A stretch of 64,000 bases of DNA, taken from the NCBI GenBank assembly GCA_946811695.1, contig OX328125.1, positions 46,660,345 through 46,724,344 on the forward strand, read 5' to 3'. Under the pieces are notes generated by a model. That model was given only the letters and a program-made list of their open reading frames with translations, was not told where the DNA came from and did not search any database. Of this stretch, positions 35,011 to 46,259 are shown piece by piece (the first letter of the stretch is position 1; each line of letters opens with the position of its first letter). The position numbers and the translations under genes were made by a program. The stretch is from Gonocerus acuteangulatus (lineage: Eukaryota > Arthropoda > Insecta > Hemiptera > Coreidae).

Positions 35011-35429
35011 TAAATATTTTTTTATTTTTAAGTGCTGAATAATGGTAGTATGGTAATATTTTGGCTACCTTCTGTCAGTTAATCTTCTTTATGTTGCCTG
35101 CTGAGTTATTGTTCTGAGCTAACGGAAATAGCTTTTCGTAAATTTACAAAGTGCAGTCAGGCTAGCTTTAATAACTTAAGTTCCTCCCTAGCCGACAAGG
35201 CTCTTAACAAGAATCTCTAGAACTGCAAGAACTTAACTTCCTTGTTCTGACAGACAATAGCTCTGAAATTACAGTCTTCACTTTAGACCTATTTACTTTG
35301 AGGGTCGATAGAATTTTGCAATTAATTTTATTGTTTGAATAATTTGTAATTCCACGAGGAACAGATACGGATAGAGTATTTTTTTCTATGGTAAATAGTA
35401 ATATTATTATTATTAATATATATTATCTA
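35011..35429. other. Unassigned sequence
   Basis: I see nothing supportable. Confidence 0.4.
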
Positions 35430-35810
35430 GATTTCATAACAAAACAAGAAAGCCAATCAGGTCTTCCAGTTTCTTTTTTTATTATATTTTAATCATTTTA
35501 AATAGTATTTCGGCTTTATGCCATCATCAGGAAATCTTTAATATTACTAATGTCCATTGACAACCCATCCAATTCCAGTTTGACAGTAGTCCTAGCTGGC
35601 CGGCTACCCATTGTATTGAGTTTATAAGTGCTACCTCTCTTTTCAGACGTCCACTAAGTTATCCAGGTTTTATAACAAATGAAAAAGGCCAATCAGGTCT
35701 CCCAGTTTCAATTTTTTTATGTTTTAATAATTATAGGCCAGCTGGGACTACTGTCATACTGGAATTGGATGGATTGTTAACGAACATTAATAATATTAAA
35801 GGTTCCACCG
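35430..35810 (-). repeat. Mosaic repeat with hammerhead-like core
   Basis: The phrase agccaatcaggtcttccagt (35450s) recurs directly as ggccaatcaggtctcccagt (35690s). The block catccaattccagtttgaca recurs inverted at about 35755-35775. The segment 35645-35700 matches 5175-5235 in reverse. I read this as two partial copies of one element joined with rearrangement. Confidence 0.45.
35506..35531 (-). ncRNA. Hammerhead-ribozyme-like core (copy 4)
   Basis: The minus strand reads CCTGATGATGGC, a five-base loop, then GCCGAAATAC: canonical CUGAUGA, one extra base, a 3-bp helix II and GAAA. Confidence 0.45.
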
Positions 35811-36565
35811 GTTCGGTCTGTTAGGAGGAGGGTTTTACTCCGGATCAAAATTATTTTGCCGTGCCGGAGCTATTTGGTCGATTACAACAAAGCGCAGTAT
35901 ACAAGATGCCCCACGAATGAAGAACCTGTCTTGCAAAATAATTATTTGTTTTTGTATACATTTTATACAAGAAATGTTGTGAATTAATGTAGATTATTAC
36001 AAAACAATTATTCTGGAATACAGCGTACACTTCCACCTTTCTGTATGTGCTTAGTAATGCAGCTCCTACGTATTTAGGACATATACTCGTTTCGACGAGA
36101 CATATACTAAAATTGGAACTATATTATAATGTTATATGTCTAAAACGTCTTCAAGAAATTTCACATTGGAAATATACCATCTTGACAAGGTTCCTAAGGA
36201 AAGGTGTTCATTTCTACATGGAGTTTGTAAGGATATTACCGCAGACTGTGAGAAGGTTTTCGCTGATGATTCGGTTTGTGTAGGAATGCGATAGAGAGAT
36301 CAAGAGAAGATGGATGGGATATAGTAGAGCCTGTAGTTTCCTCTGTGGATATATTGGTGTTTTTCTCGGAAACTTGTAGAAGGATATTATTCGCTTTGGA
36401 CCCCACCGAGAGGGGTAGGTTGGGGCGTCGGGGTTGGCTGTCAGGGTATAATTCATCCACTCCCTACCCACGCTTTATTTCAATATACTGGGCCTTACCT
36501 ACTGGCTTTCTACCGAACATCTCGCAGTTTTTAAAACACTTTTAGGCCTTCTCAACATAGGGTGG
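35811..36565. other. Unassigned sequence
   Basis: The overlapping open frames at 36214-36545 on both strands show no motif. I see no element end. The first ~50 bp (ggttcggtctgttaggagga) are related to the G-rich units of the repeat at 36.6-38.5 kb, in reverse. Confidence 0.4.
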
Positions 36566-36899
36566 AAAAAGTCCGTCACGCAGGAGCTGCATAACTAAGC
36601 ACTTTCCTCAGAATTTGGGTAGTGTAGACTGCTTTCCAGAACAATTTGCTTAAAATATCCTACACAAATAAAATAAAAACATGAATAGTTCTCTTTTAAT
36701 TTTGTAATGAGTAACTGATAAATTATTAATTTGCTTCCAGAGTTATGTTTACACATGGTACCTACTACACTACGTAATAAATACAAAAAACCTCATAATA
36801 TCGTATTTTGATCTAACGCAGGAACCGGATACAGTCCCTCTAGCGCTCCTTGCGGCGCCTTTGTGGACCTATGTCGGGCTGGCTTTTCTATTGAAATAT

Positions 36900-37600
36900 A
36901 TTACAAAGTAAACCCCCCTTTCCGATTGACCGATTCAGCTCATTTTTATAACACTTCTTTCTCATGAGTTACCCACGACGTATACCGTGTTTCGTTACAA
37001 TACAGCAGAAATTACGACCAGTATGAGTATATTAGTAATTTGGGTCCGGAGTAACCCCCCCCCCCCCCCTCCTAATGAACCGATTTAGTTTATTTTTACA
37101 TCACATATTTACCTGTAGATTACCACTGCGAATACCGAGTTTCGTCGAAATATGCCTTAAATCACGGTTGGTAGTGGCAAATAGGTATTGTGGGTCTAGA
37201 GTAAACCCCCCCTCCTAATGAACCGATTTAGTTTATTTTTACAACACATATTTACCTGTAGATTTCCACTATGAATACCGAGTTTCGTCGAAATATACCT
37301 AAAATCACGGCTGGTAGTGGCGAATTGGTATTGTCGGTCCGGAGTAACCCCCCCCCCCCTCCTTATGAACCGATTTAGTTCATTTTTATATCTCACTTTT
37401 CTCTCTATATTACCACTACGAATACCAAGTTTCGTTGAAATATAACAAATAATACGGCTGAAATGGTCAAATTAGTGTTTTGGGTTCTGGGTAAACCCCC
37501 CCTTCCGGTGGACCGATTTTGGTGGTTAACGAACTCGTTCAATCGTTTGCTAATTGAATGCTATATACCAAGTTTCGTGACGAAAAAACAAAAACTCTGG
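36900..37600. repeat. Tandem ~145-bp units with poly(C) tracts
   Basis: The block 'ccgatttagttta-ttttta' begins near 36930, 37080, 37223, 37370 and 37513, so the period is about 143-150 bp. Each unit carries a C-run before it and 'taccgagtttcgtcgaaata' after it. The same units appear inverted at about 61740-62200. Confidence 0.8.
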
Positions 37601-37632
37601 CCGCTATCGTGTTAACAGACACATAGGCCAGC

Positions 37633-37918
<286 letters not shown>

Positions 37919-38269
37919 AGGGGGGCGAGGTTAGCTCAGTGGTAGAGCACTGGACTAATAAGCTGGAGGCCTGAGTTCAAATCCCGAGCAAGCACTAAAG
38001 ATTTTTTCTTCTAGTGTCTTCGTTCACTGGTTGAATTCGGCCTCCCTGACCGTTCCTAGGCCAACCCAGCCTTTAATTAATTTAATAATGGGTACCTTGG
38101 TTGGTGCTAATGACTCTAGCAGTCGAAGCAGCCAAGGGGAAAATCAGGCGGCCGGAGCATAGTACTGACCACACTATCTCCCTAGTGTGCCGTATGGTCA
38201 TGAATCAGATACCTCTATAGTATCTGCCCCTCAGGGCCCTCGTGGCCTGTTACGGGACTGATTTTTTTT

Positions 38270-38275
<6 letters not shown>
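37919..38275 (+). mobile_element. tRNA-Ile-like SINE (family A), copy 4, best preserved
   Basis: The head GGCGAGGTTAGCTCAGTGGT with AGAGCACTGG gives a good A box. The loop reads CTAATAA (AAT, as in tRNA-Ile), and GAGTTCAAATCCC is the B box. The body includes ttgaattcggcctccctgac and tagtactgaccacactatct. The 3' end gttacgggactga runs into a T-run and then TA repeats. The acceptor stem is not intact and the ~270-bp extra body is conserved in other copies, so this is a SINE and not a tRNA gene. Confidence 0.75.
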
Positions 38276-38314
<39 letters not shown>

Positions 38315-38317
38315 TAT

Positions 38318-38371
<54 letters not shown>

Positions 38372-38385
38372 TATAGATATATATA
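38276..38385. repeat. (TA)n microsatellite
   Basis: TA repeats with two 'gatatagatata' interruptions, continuing the family F array beyond the SINE. Confidence 0.9.
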
Positions 38386-38612
38386 AATTTTAACGGGGGT
38401 CATTTTCGGTGTCTACTAGGTAGGATCGATAAAGATTTGAAGGAATTTTTCAAAAATTCCGTCGTGAGTCCAACCTCAATAGCTACTTTCCTTCGGAGGA
38501 AAGTGCTAATAATGAATTTAGGATTTTCAGTAAAATCGGTTAATGGAAAACTCATTTTTCCTGCACATTGTTTTAACCGATGAAGAGAAGAGCGATAATT
38601 GGTTTTTTAACT

Positions 38613-39397
38613 CTAAGGCCTCGTGTGAGATACGAGCGATAAGCGAAAAGCATCAGAGTAACGTTGCTCACATTAATTTTAAGCTGGAGTGCAGTAGGAA
38701 CGAGGGAGGACTGGGGATGACGTCGCCACGTGGCTTGCAGGACAATAGGGATGACGTCGCCACGTGGCTTGCAGGTTCCCGCCTCATCCTTAAACATTAT
38801 ATTTTGCGTGCCGCAAAAAACGCTACAGCCTCCAAATCTTAACTGATTTTAATGCATTTTTTTTTTTTTTAAATGAAAGCTACTATAATTTAAAACTACT
38901 TTGTCAATTCACATGTATGACTTTGGTTTCCGTTCTTTATTAAATTACGTGGAAAGATGTTTATAGCCATCCAATGTATATAACCTTCCAACGATTATAA
39001 CCTTCTAGCTACCTTTCTCATAAATAATTTTAAAATATGATTACTAATAAAAGACTAAATTGGAGAATAGTGAATGTGAACTTTTAGTTTCGGAAGTACA
39101 AAGTATGGAATGACAGACACAGTGATTTTAAAAATATTTTCATAACCAAGAAACTATGAGAAGAGGTTGGAAACGCATTAAACAAGCAACGTAAGATATT
39201 TGTATTATCTGAAAATTTAAAATATTAATTTTTTAATAAATATTTTAATTAAAAAACGTATATTGGAGTATGCGATGGCGGAGACTAAAGGAAATTACCG
39301 CCCAGCCGTTCTGTATCTTTTAGCGCTCCTCTTCTGGTAAACGCTCGGTCGTTCTGTCGTTCATCACTCATCGCTCGTATCGTTGCCCAGGCCTTAA
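38613..39397. mobile_element. MITE-like element with imperfect inverted ends
   Basis: The left end aaggcctcgtgtgagatacg, then agcgataagcga, is mirrored at 39375-39397 as tcgctcgtatcgttgcccag, then gcctt. Within it, ggatgacgtcgccacgtggc, then ttgcag, is directly repeated at 38713 and 38750, 37 bp apart. No coding sequence is evident. The short frame at 38543-38842 spans the left end and is not convincing. Confidence 0.4.
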
Positions 39398-39555
39398 GCT
39401 ACGCAGGAAAGAATTAAATAAATAAATAAATATTATTTTGGTACTTATGTTTGTTTGCCAGAAAATTGTGAGGTGAAAAACCTCTTGGTCATCATCGCTC
39501 TGCTGGTTAAGAGATATATAACAAGCAAAACAATTTTATTTGGTCCAATGCTTAA

Positions 39556-39985
39556 TTACCATGGAGCACTACAGCTCCGGATAGCTTCCTGTATAATAGC
39601 CCTCCCCCAATAATTATCCCTATTCTTCCAGTTTCTCACACCCAGTGTTTTTAAGTCTCTCGACATCCTGTAATCATCTTTTCCTTGGCTTGCTACCCTG
39701 CTATCGTGGATTCTAGCCACGTGCCTCCTAACCATTCTAAGCCCCTAGTTTTATGAAATGAACTATGCTGCCGCTATTTTATAGTTCATATAGTTCTTAA
39801 TTTCTTCGATTCCTACACTGACCCTCTTTACAAACAGGGCCATAAATTCTTCAGAATATTTTTAGTTTAAAAAATATTCAGCATATTAACCGTCCTTGAT
39901 CAGAGGTTCCATGTTTTCGATGCATAAGTTACAATAGATCTTATTAAAATCTCATACATTGTAAGGGTCTTATGACGTTACATAT
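39556..39985 (-). pseudogene. RTE-type LINE ORF2, C-terminal remnant
   Basis: The minus strand reads TMYEILIRSIVTYASKTWNL near 39985. After several stops and frame breaks follow RMVRRHVARIHDSRVA, MSRDLKTLGVRNWKN and WGRAIIQEAIRS, then CSAPW and the stop at 39556. 'TLY..LIRPV..YA.E.W.L', 'WLGHVARM' and 'DLK.LGVRNW...A.DR..W......A' are hallmarks of the region after the reverse transcriptase in RTE/BovB-like elements. At least four lesions are present. It is an old fragment with no catalytic part. Confidence 0.65.
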
Positions 39986-39989
39986 TGAA

Positions 39990-41285
39990 ATATGATGTTT
40001 GTTTGAGATGGAGGTAGCATGAGGGGTTGATCAGGGTGGTTCTGACGCGATGGGGATTGTGAATATAGTGAGATTTATAAAAGCTGTGTGTTATCCACTT
40101 TTATCCTGCTCCCAACCAGAATTTACATACAGTCTTATCTTTTTTGTTTCCCTTGAGAGGAGCGATGATAGAAAAAAATGTAGGCTAGCATTGTGTGACT
40201 GGTTTCCAGCCATGATCCTCTCGCTTATTTCGTCCAATAAAAGGTCATTGTTGCCCCCCAAAAAACATGACTATTTTTTTCAGGTGAAATTCATAGATTT
40301 AAAATGTACTTATAAAGTCTTTGTTTGACCCGAGACATTTTCATTTGTCCCAGTTGACAAAATACGAAACTGCATGAGGCTGGGTGAGTGTGTTGGTAAA
40401 CTACTGATTACTCTCGTGGTCATGAGTGATAAGTGATCACTCTTTAATTTTTGGTAGAGTATAAAGAAATGTGCAGGTATTTGTTAGTTTGAAAGAGTTG
40501 GGACTAAAAATCCGATGACCTTCGCCCACCCTGTACGAGATAAATGTAAAGTAATTAATAAGCGTAACCGATATTCCATGTTTTTTCCCCACAAGGGTCT
40601 GCTAACGGAGACGCTTTTAATAAATACGGAAAGCAATACAGACATGGCATTTTAAAATGCTTCTATTGAAATTCAGAACCTCATACTTACAAGCATAAAC
40701 ATTTCAAGTCCACAAAAACATTTTGATTTTTCATTATAATATAACGTTGCTCCGTTGCATCACCTCAATACACAAATAATACAATTATTTCCCTCATCAA
40801 TTTTGGACTGACCATCAATTGGTACGAATGTTTCAGATTATGCACCCGTATTGGTTGTACATAGAATAGTTCGAATGTAAGTGGCGTCCAATTTACTGAA
40901 TATGCTAACATTCAATTTCATTATAGAATTTTGGCAAACAAGATTAAATTAGGTCCGATACAGCATCATTGCTGTAGGGCATCTGCTCGTTCCCTTGGCC
41001 TTTTCCAATCTCTAGCAGATCGATTCCACAAACATTTCAACTGGAACCAACATTTATACGTATAAATCAATTTGGATTGTAGACAACTCTTCAACTTCTG
41101 ACGTATACTAAACTATACATTACTCGTCGATAAGCAATGGTTAAATATAGTAAATAAACCACTTAACGATAGTAATTTATTTCTCCAGCTTTCCTTAATT
41201 TGTACCAGTTTGACCTGGGGATTTATTTTGTGGATGTGTTTTTGCTCTAACATAAACTCTCAATTTTTATTATGTATGTATGTAT
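39990..41285. other. Unassigned sequence
   Basis: I see nothing supportable. The 92-codon frame at 40050-40328 has no motif. Confidence 0.4.
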
Positions 41286-41286
41286 G

Positions 41287-41329
<43 letters not shown>
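41286..41329. repeat. (TA)n microsatellite
   Basis: A short TA tract preceded by (TATG)n. Confidence 0.85.
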
Positions 41330-41716
41330 CAAAAGAATAATTTAGTCATATTTCTTATACAAATTAAATGTTTGTTGTCTTAACTCTTGCATAACAAATA
41401 CTTACAACAGTAACGTATGGCCTAGAATATTAGTCATGTGTAATATCAATAACTTTAAGTATACTTCTGATCTTTCTAAAGTAAATTTCTAATCTTCTAA
41501 TCTTTTGTTGGAGCATCTCAAAAATAAAATAATAATAATCTTTTGTAGTGAATGCCCAACGTTTTAGTACATTTTTATTAATAGTGAATAAATGAATCTA
41601 GGCGTTATTTAGAATAGCCCTTTTAATCTTTGTTATATGTAAAATATAATATTATGACAACTTGTACTCCTTTGTACGGAATTTGCCCGAAGAATAAATA
41701 AATATTATTTTTATTA

Positions 41717-41945
41717 TTAAGTGTTTCATTATTTATGTATTTAAATTTTAACGTACATTATTATTAACTTAGGATTTTAGGACGGGTAATCTATAGGTTA
41801 CTACCCTTTCCTAGCCAGGATAGGGCTGCTGCCTTTCCTTTTTTCTAAAGAAAAGCCACCACCCCATAGTGGGAATCGAACCCTCGACCCTTGGCACGGA
41901 ATGTTAGTAGCTCACGCCTTAGCACTCACGGCCACCGGGCCTTCA
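41717..41945 (-). mobile_element. tRNA-Leu-like SINE (family C), copy 3, best preserved
   Basis: The minus-strand head AGGCCCGGTGGCCGTGAGTG, then CTAAGGCG, resembles the A-box arm of tRNA-Leu, and GAGGGTTCGATTCCCACT is the B box. The body has GTGGTGGCTTTTCTTTAGAA and cctatcctggctagg. The tail is A/T-rich (acgttaaaatttaaatacat). The same body occurs at 11.6, 12.0 and 59.1 kb. A possible target duplication (ttattaact) is short and uncertain. Confidence 0.65.
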
Positions 41946-43180
41946 GTATGTTATTAACTACTACTAGTATAAATAGTATATTTCAAAGCAATATCACCTT
42001 AAATATCAGTATTATCTGGCTTAAATTTGGAGTTATCTAGCCAAAATGCTATTTAGACATTGCTTTGTATTTTTTGCTTCTCAAATTTTAGGCCAATTCG
42101 TTAAAAAGTTAAATCCCCTGCTCGTAAAAAAGAAGTAAAAAAGGATTTGCCCTTGGTTTAAGTCTACTGCCCTTCTTTTCTTCAGCTTGCCTTTCATCTT
42201 ACCGCATTCATCTTCTCGGCGTTCTCTTGAATCAAAAACGAAGCTCTCTCTCTCTCAAGCTCCGTAAAAAGTAAAGAAGAAGATGTTGTGAGTTTTTGTC
42301 GACTTCTGAATGAGGCCAGGATAGAAGCTGTCTGCCGGGTTTACGAGCAAGAAAAGCGCTAGAAGAAGCAGTCATTCGGCAAGTGTCATTTCCATAGGAA
42401 TCAGTAGATGCACGATAGCCTGCTTCAGGTACTCCAAGGTATGGTAAGTAGGCTTTTTACGGTCACAAACTTCTTAGAATGATTTTATTCAACTACTATG
42501 GTTGATTTAGTTTTTTTTTATTTTATTTTTAAATTAAATGGGTGTTTTATGGTCTTTTTCATCACATTTTGATCTGTCCTGCATAGTCATGAGGTGTAAG
42601 TGTGTCAGCCGTGAATGGTTTTAAAATATATTTTTTAAGATTCTAAATGTTTATTATATGAGTAATCATAGTTTTTCCTCAGTATAAATTATATTAGCAA
42701 TTGTTTTATATTCAATGTTGAGACGCAATTGGGTGTATTAGATTCAACGCCGGTTAAAGATGTGGGTCTCAGTCAGAGATCTGGATCATGGATTACGCAT
42801 TTCTATTGGTCTATTCTTATGAGCAATTCTATTGAACATTGTGTTTATAGTAACCGTCGTGTTCCCTTTCTATTTAGAACGCAATACATTTGTAAATCGG
42901 CGTTTTTTACGCGATTGGTGTTTCTTTGTTTGTTGTTATGCGATTTCCTATTTTGTTTTTAGTTTTCCTAGATTTTTGGTAATTTTACCGAAACAAAGGA
43001 AGCACTTTTAAATTGTATATCGGTCTATTAGTCAACGAAAAATAATCGTTGATTTATCATGAAGATTATATGGTTAGCCGGCGATGTGATAAGCATAGTT
43101 AGCCGTCGAGGTGAGTATATTTTCACGATGGTTACTTACGTGTTAACTTTGGCCTTTCTCTGCCTCCCGGAAATTTCATT
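41946..43180. other. Unassigned sequence
   Basis: I see no gene. The phrase aagtgtgtcagccgtgaatg (42598) recurs as aagtgtgccagccatgaatg (43587), suggesting a dispersed or duplicated repeat. A short CT tract lies at 42243-42260. Confidence 0.35.
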
Positions 43181-43214
43181 GCTGACGAAGGCTACCAAAG
43201 AGTAGCCGAAACGT
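43181..43214 (+). ncRNA. Hammerhead-ribozyme-like core (copy 5, longest helix II)
   Basis: It reads GCTGACGA, one A, a perfect 6-bp helix GGCTAC/GTAGCC closed by CAAAGA, then GAAACGTC. CUGANGA, helix II, GAAAC and a GUC triplet are all present, which is the hammerhead core in order. Helix I is not evident, and helix III would be extremely short, as reported for ribozymes of Penelope-like elements. Confidence 0.5.
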
Positions 43215-44228
43215 CCTTAATACACATTATTTACAAAAAATCGTATTGATGTTTTCTTAGGCGAATCCCAACTAATCCCTGATTGCTTGCTCATCCTTGA
43301 TTGTTATCAACGAGTTAGTTTCGATATAACCTTGAGCAGCGTAGAGAGCGGAAACGCATAGCAGTTGTGCCATTAACATAAGTGATACGCGTTATCGTTC
43401 GCTCAAGGTCACATTGAAACTCTAATCAACCCAAATCGTTGATAATCCCGACGCCATATTGGGAAAAACTCAATTGACGCCTTGATCCAAATGTCTGATC
43501 CGGTGATGATCCCAATCTCTTAAAGCTAGTTCTTTAACCTGCGTTGAAGCTAATAAGAAAGTACCCACAATTGACAACATTTTGTCAAGTGTGCCAGCCA
43601 TGAATGGCCGATTCTTAAAATAAATTTCTAAAATTATTTTAAATTTTAAAGAAATTTAAAATTCTCAAATTAAGCACATGATTAAGTTTTAATGTAGTGT
43701 TATTAAACAATGAATCCAGCTTCAGTGTCAATGTTTAATAGCCATTCGAGGCGAAAATTAGGCCCTTAGAAAACAGGAAGAATAGTAGGAAAATGTAAAA
43801 GGTAAGATAAAAAGCCCTTAGGATTTTTACAAACCCCTTAAAATGCAAAGAGAGAGAGAGCGAGAGAGAGGAATGTGAGTAAAAAGGGGGCTTTGACGGG
43901 ATGTAATGCTTTTTTCATGAGTGTTTGGTGAGTAAATAACACAGGACAACGAGGAATACTTAATTCTCCTAATTATGAAGCCTCGAGCCTTGTCGTTGTT
44001 ACGATGAAGGGAAAAACGCTAATCCTTGGTCCATTGTTCTTACTTCAACGGAGAGGCCGTATGGTTACAATTAAATTTACATCTCTCGATGATTAATTAC
44101 TTTATGAGGGAAAATTTGTTTCTTATTCTTTAATTGAAATGAGGGGGTATTTTACTTACGTGTTTATTCCCTAACTCAAAAGGGAAGAAATCTTTCGTCA
44201 ACATGAGGATGCAATGCGGAAGAGTCGA
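43215..44228. other. Unassigned sequence with a short (AG)n tract
   Basis: An agagagagagagcgagagag tract lies at 43849-43869. Otherwise nothing supportable. Confidence 0.4.
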
Positions 44229-44462
44229 GGGCCCTGAAGCACAGATACTATAGAGATATCTGATTCATGACCATTCGGCAGACTAGCGAGATATTGTGGT
44301 CAGTATTATGTTCCCTCCGCCTGAATTTCCTCTAATACAATAGAAGATGAAAATCTTCTCCTGTCTTCGTTCGTGGGTGTTTTCTTGTGCTTGCTCAGGA
44401 TTTGAAATGAGGTCCTCCAGCATATTAGTCCAGTGTTCTACCACTGAGTTAACCTCTCCCCA
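44229..44462 (-). mobile_element. tRNA-Ile-like SINE (family A), copy 5
   Basis: The minus-strand head GGGGAGAGGTTAACTCAGTG is followed by agaacactggactaatatgc. The 3' body ends atagtatctgtgcttcagg. The central part is shorter than in the other copies (about 235 bp in total), so it has an internal deletion. Confidence 0.6.
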
Positions 44463-44490
44463 TACATAAATAAATATATATATATGTATA

Positions 44491-44541
<51 letters not shown>

Positions 44542-44577
44542 GTATATATATATGTATATATATATAAGTATATATAT
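44463..44577. repeat. (TA)n microsatellite with (TATG) variants
   Basis: It lies between the heads of two SINEs of different families. Confidence 0.9.
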
Positions 44578-44578
44578 T

Positions 44579-44717
44579 CGCGCCGACATCCAGGGTGCAG
44601 CGAGGAACTTTCTCAACGAGCCGTGAGATGAGAAATTCCTGCTGCCGATGGGGATCGAACCCACCATCTCCCGCTTATGAATCTAAGGCGCCAGCCATTA
44701 GACCACGGGAGACCCCC
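44579..44717 (-). mobile_element. tRNA-derived SINE (family B), copy 1 (3' truncated)
   Basis: The minus-strand head GTCTCCCGTGGTCTAATGGC, then TGGCGCC, and the B box GTGGGTTCGATCCCCATC match the 63.3-kb copy. The anticodon-loop position reads TTCATAA. The body ends at the gatgtcggcgcg block and joins TA repeats without the expected A tail. Confidence 0.65.
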
Positions 44718-45415
44718 ACTGTATATTATAAAATATATATTTGTATTGTTATTAGTACATGCTCTGTCCATTTTTGTTAAAGGCCTCATGAAGGCTTCAC
44801 ATTTTTATTTAAAAATGTCAAAAAGAAAGAAGCATTTGACATATTTTGCAGCTACGTCGTTGTTCTTCTGGAACGGCGGTATCTTTTAATGACGGCGGTA
44901 TCTTTTGATGATAATTGGAAATCCGGAAACCGATAACCTTATTTATAGAATGAACTTTTAAATTAGTTAGATATTAGTGACTGAAGGTATCGTCGATATT
45001 GTTGTGATGGCGCTGCTCTATCGTTCAATGCACAGCGTAACATACCAGTCACAGGAAATACAATACCTTTTACGAAGTGGTATAATTTAGCGTGATGTGC
45101 TACGGTGGTAAGCAAGACAAAAAAAAATGTTGAGAAACGATGGTCTATGTTATCTGGTTGATATAGCTGTTTCGACCTCTTTTTCCCATTTAACCCTAAA
45201 GTTGAAAACAAGTTCTTCCCCAGCCTACAGGAGGAGTACCTCGCAGTTGACATTGTTAAGTAGAGTTTTCCTGCTCACTCTTGAGACCTGGTGACATATC
45301 TGCCACTTTGGCCCTTGTCAGACTGCCAGTGTGTCTACTTGTCCACAGCGCATCTTCCCGGCTGGTCCGATTCTTCTTTCTAACATAACCTGGACCGAAT
45401 GTTCTATAGTCACAC
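44718..45415. other. Unassigned sequence
   Basis: I see a local duplication of 'gacggcggtatcttttgatg'-type sequence at 44873-44910 and nothing else. The 96-codon minus frame at 44963-45253 has no motif. Confidence 0.35.
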
Positions 45416-45620
45416 GCTTTACGTGTTGGGCATTATTCGAATGATCATTCAATTAAATGTTTAGTGAATGATGAATAATTCACTAAATTATCTTATTCAA
45501 ACGGTACATCATGAATTATTCACAGAATTATTGGTTATTCATTATTCGTTATTCATCATTCATTATTCATCATTCGTTATTCTTTATGTACAGTTGGTTT
45601 ACTGAATAAATCCACCTCAA

Positions 45621-45686
<66 letters not shown>

Positions 45687-46081
45687 TTCCGGCTATGGAC
45701 ATAATAATATATCTTTCATTTTTTTTTTTTTTTTTTTTTACGCCGCGTCTACATCTAGGTCATTAGCGCCGACATCCAGGGTGCAGCGAGGAATTTTCCC
45801 AGCGAGCCCTGAGATCCTGCCGGAGGTGGGAATCGAACCCACCATCTCCCGTTTATGAAGCCGAGGCGCTAGCCACTAGACCAGGAGAGACCCCATCTTT
45901 AATTATTCAATAAAATATTATTATTCTGATTGATTATTCGAATAATTTGTAAATAAAATATAAATTTCATTCACAGAATAATGAATAATGAATAAAAGTA
46001 ATTATTCTTCATTCGTGAATAAAATAATACATTATTCTTTATTCATTAGTCTGAATAATTTTTGCCCAACACTGCTTTACA
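45416..46081. mobile_element. hAT-like MITE
   Basis: The left end GTGTTGGGCA (45423) and the mirrored right end TGCCCAACAC (46063-46072) are bordered by GCTTTAC copies (45416-45422 and 46074-46080; the eighth base differs). TGTTGGGCA ends and an 8-bp duplication are typical of hAT elements. The interior consists of short GAATAAT-type repeats, a (CA)n(TA)n tract at 45620-45680 and an inserted family B SINE. There is no transposase. Confidence 0.55.
45711..45904 (-). mobile_element. tRNA-derived SINE (family B), copy 2
   Basis: ATCTTTCATT (45711-45720) and ATCTTTAATT (45895-45904) form a 10-bp target duplication with one mismatch. Between them, on the minus strand, are the head GTCTCTCCTGGTCTAGTGGC, the B box GTGGGTTCGATTCCCACC, the family body, and a poly(A) tail of about 19 bases. 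Confidence 0.7.
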
Positions 46082-46259
46082 TGCCTTATTATTCTTGGTA
46101 TACTCCAGTTACTGGAGTTGGGCAAACGTTAGCGGTCGCTAATATCTAATACCTTCCCGCTAATTTAGCGGTACTGATAAGAGCCTGCGCTAACGACGGC
46201 AGTGCGCTAATCGCTAATTCACCAATAATGTTTAAATATATTTGTAGCTAACTAGGAGG

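Noticed and set aside
36214..36545. Overlapping 74-89 codon frames on both strands
   Set aside because: No motif, no repeat relation and no codon signal visible by eye.
37921..37995. Possible functional tRNA gene (A and B boxes, AAT loop)
   Set aside because: The acceptor stem does not close, and the sequence continues into a body shared with four other copies, so it is a SINE head.
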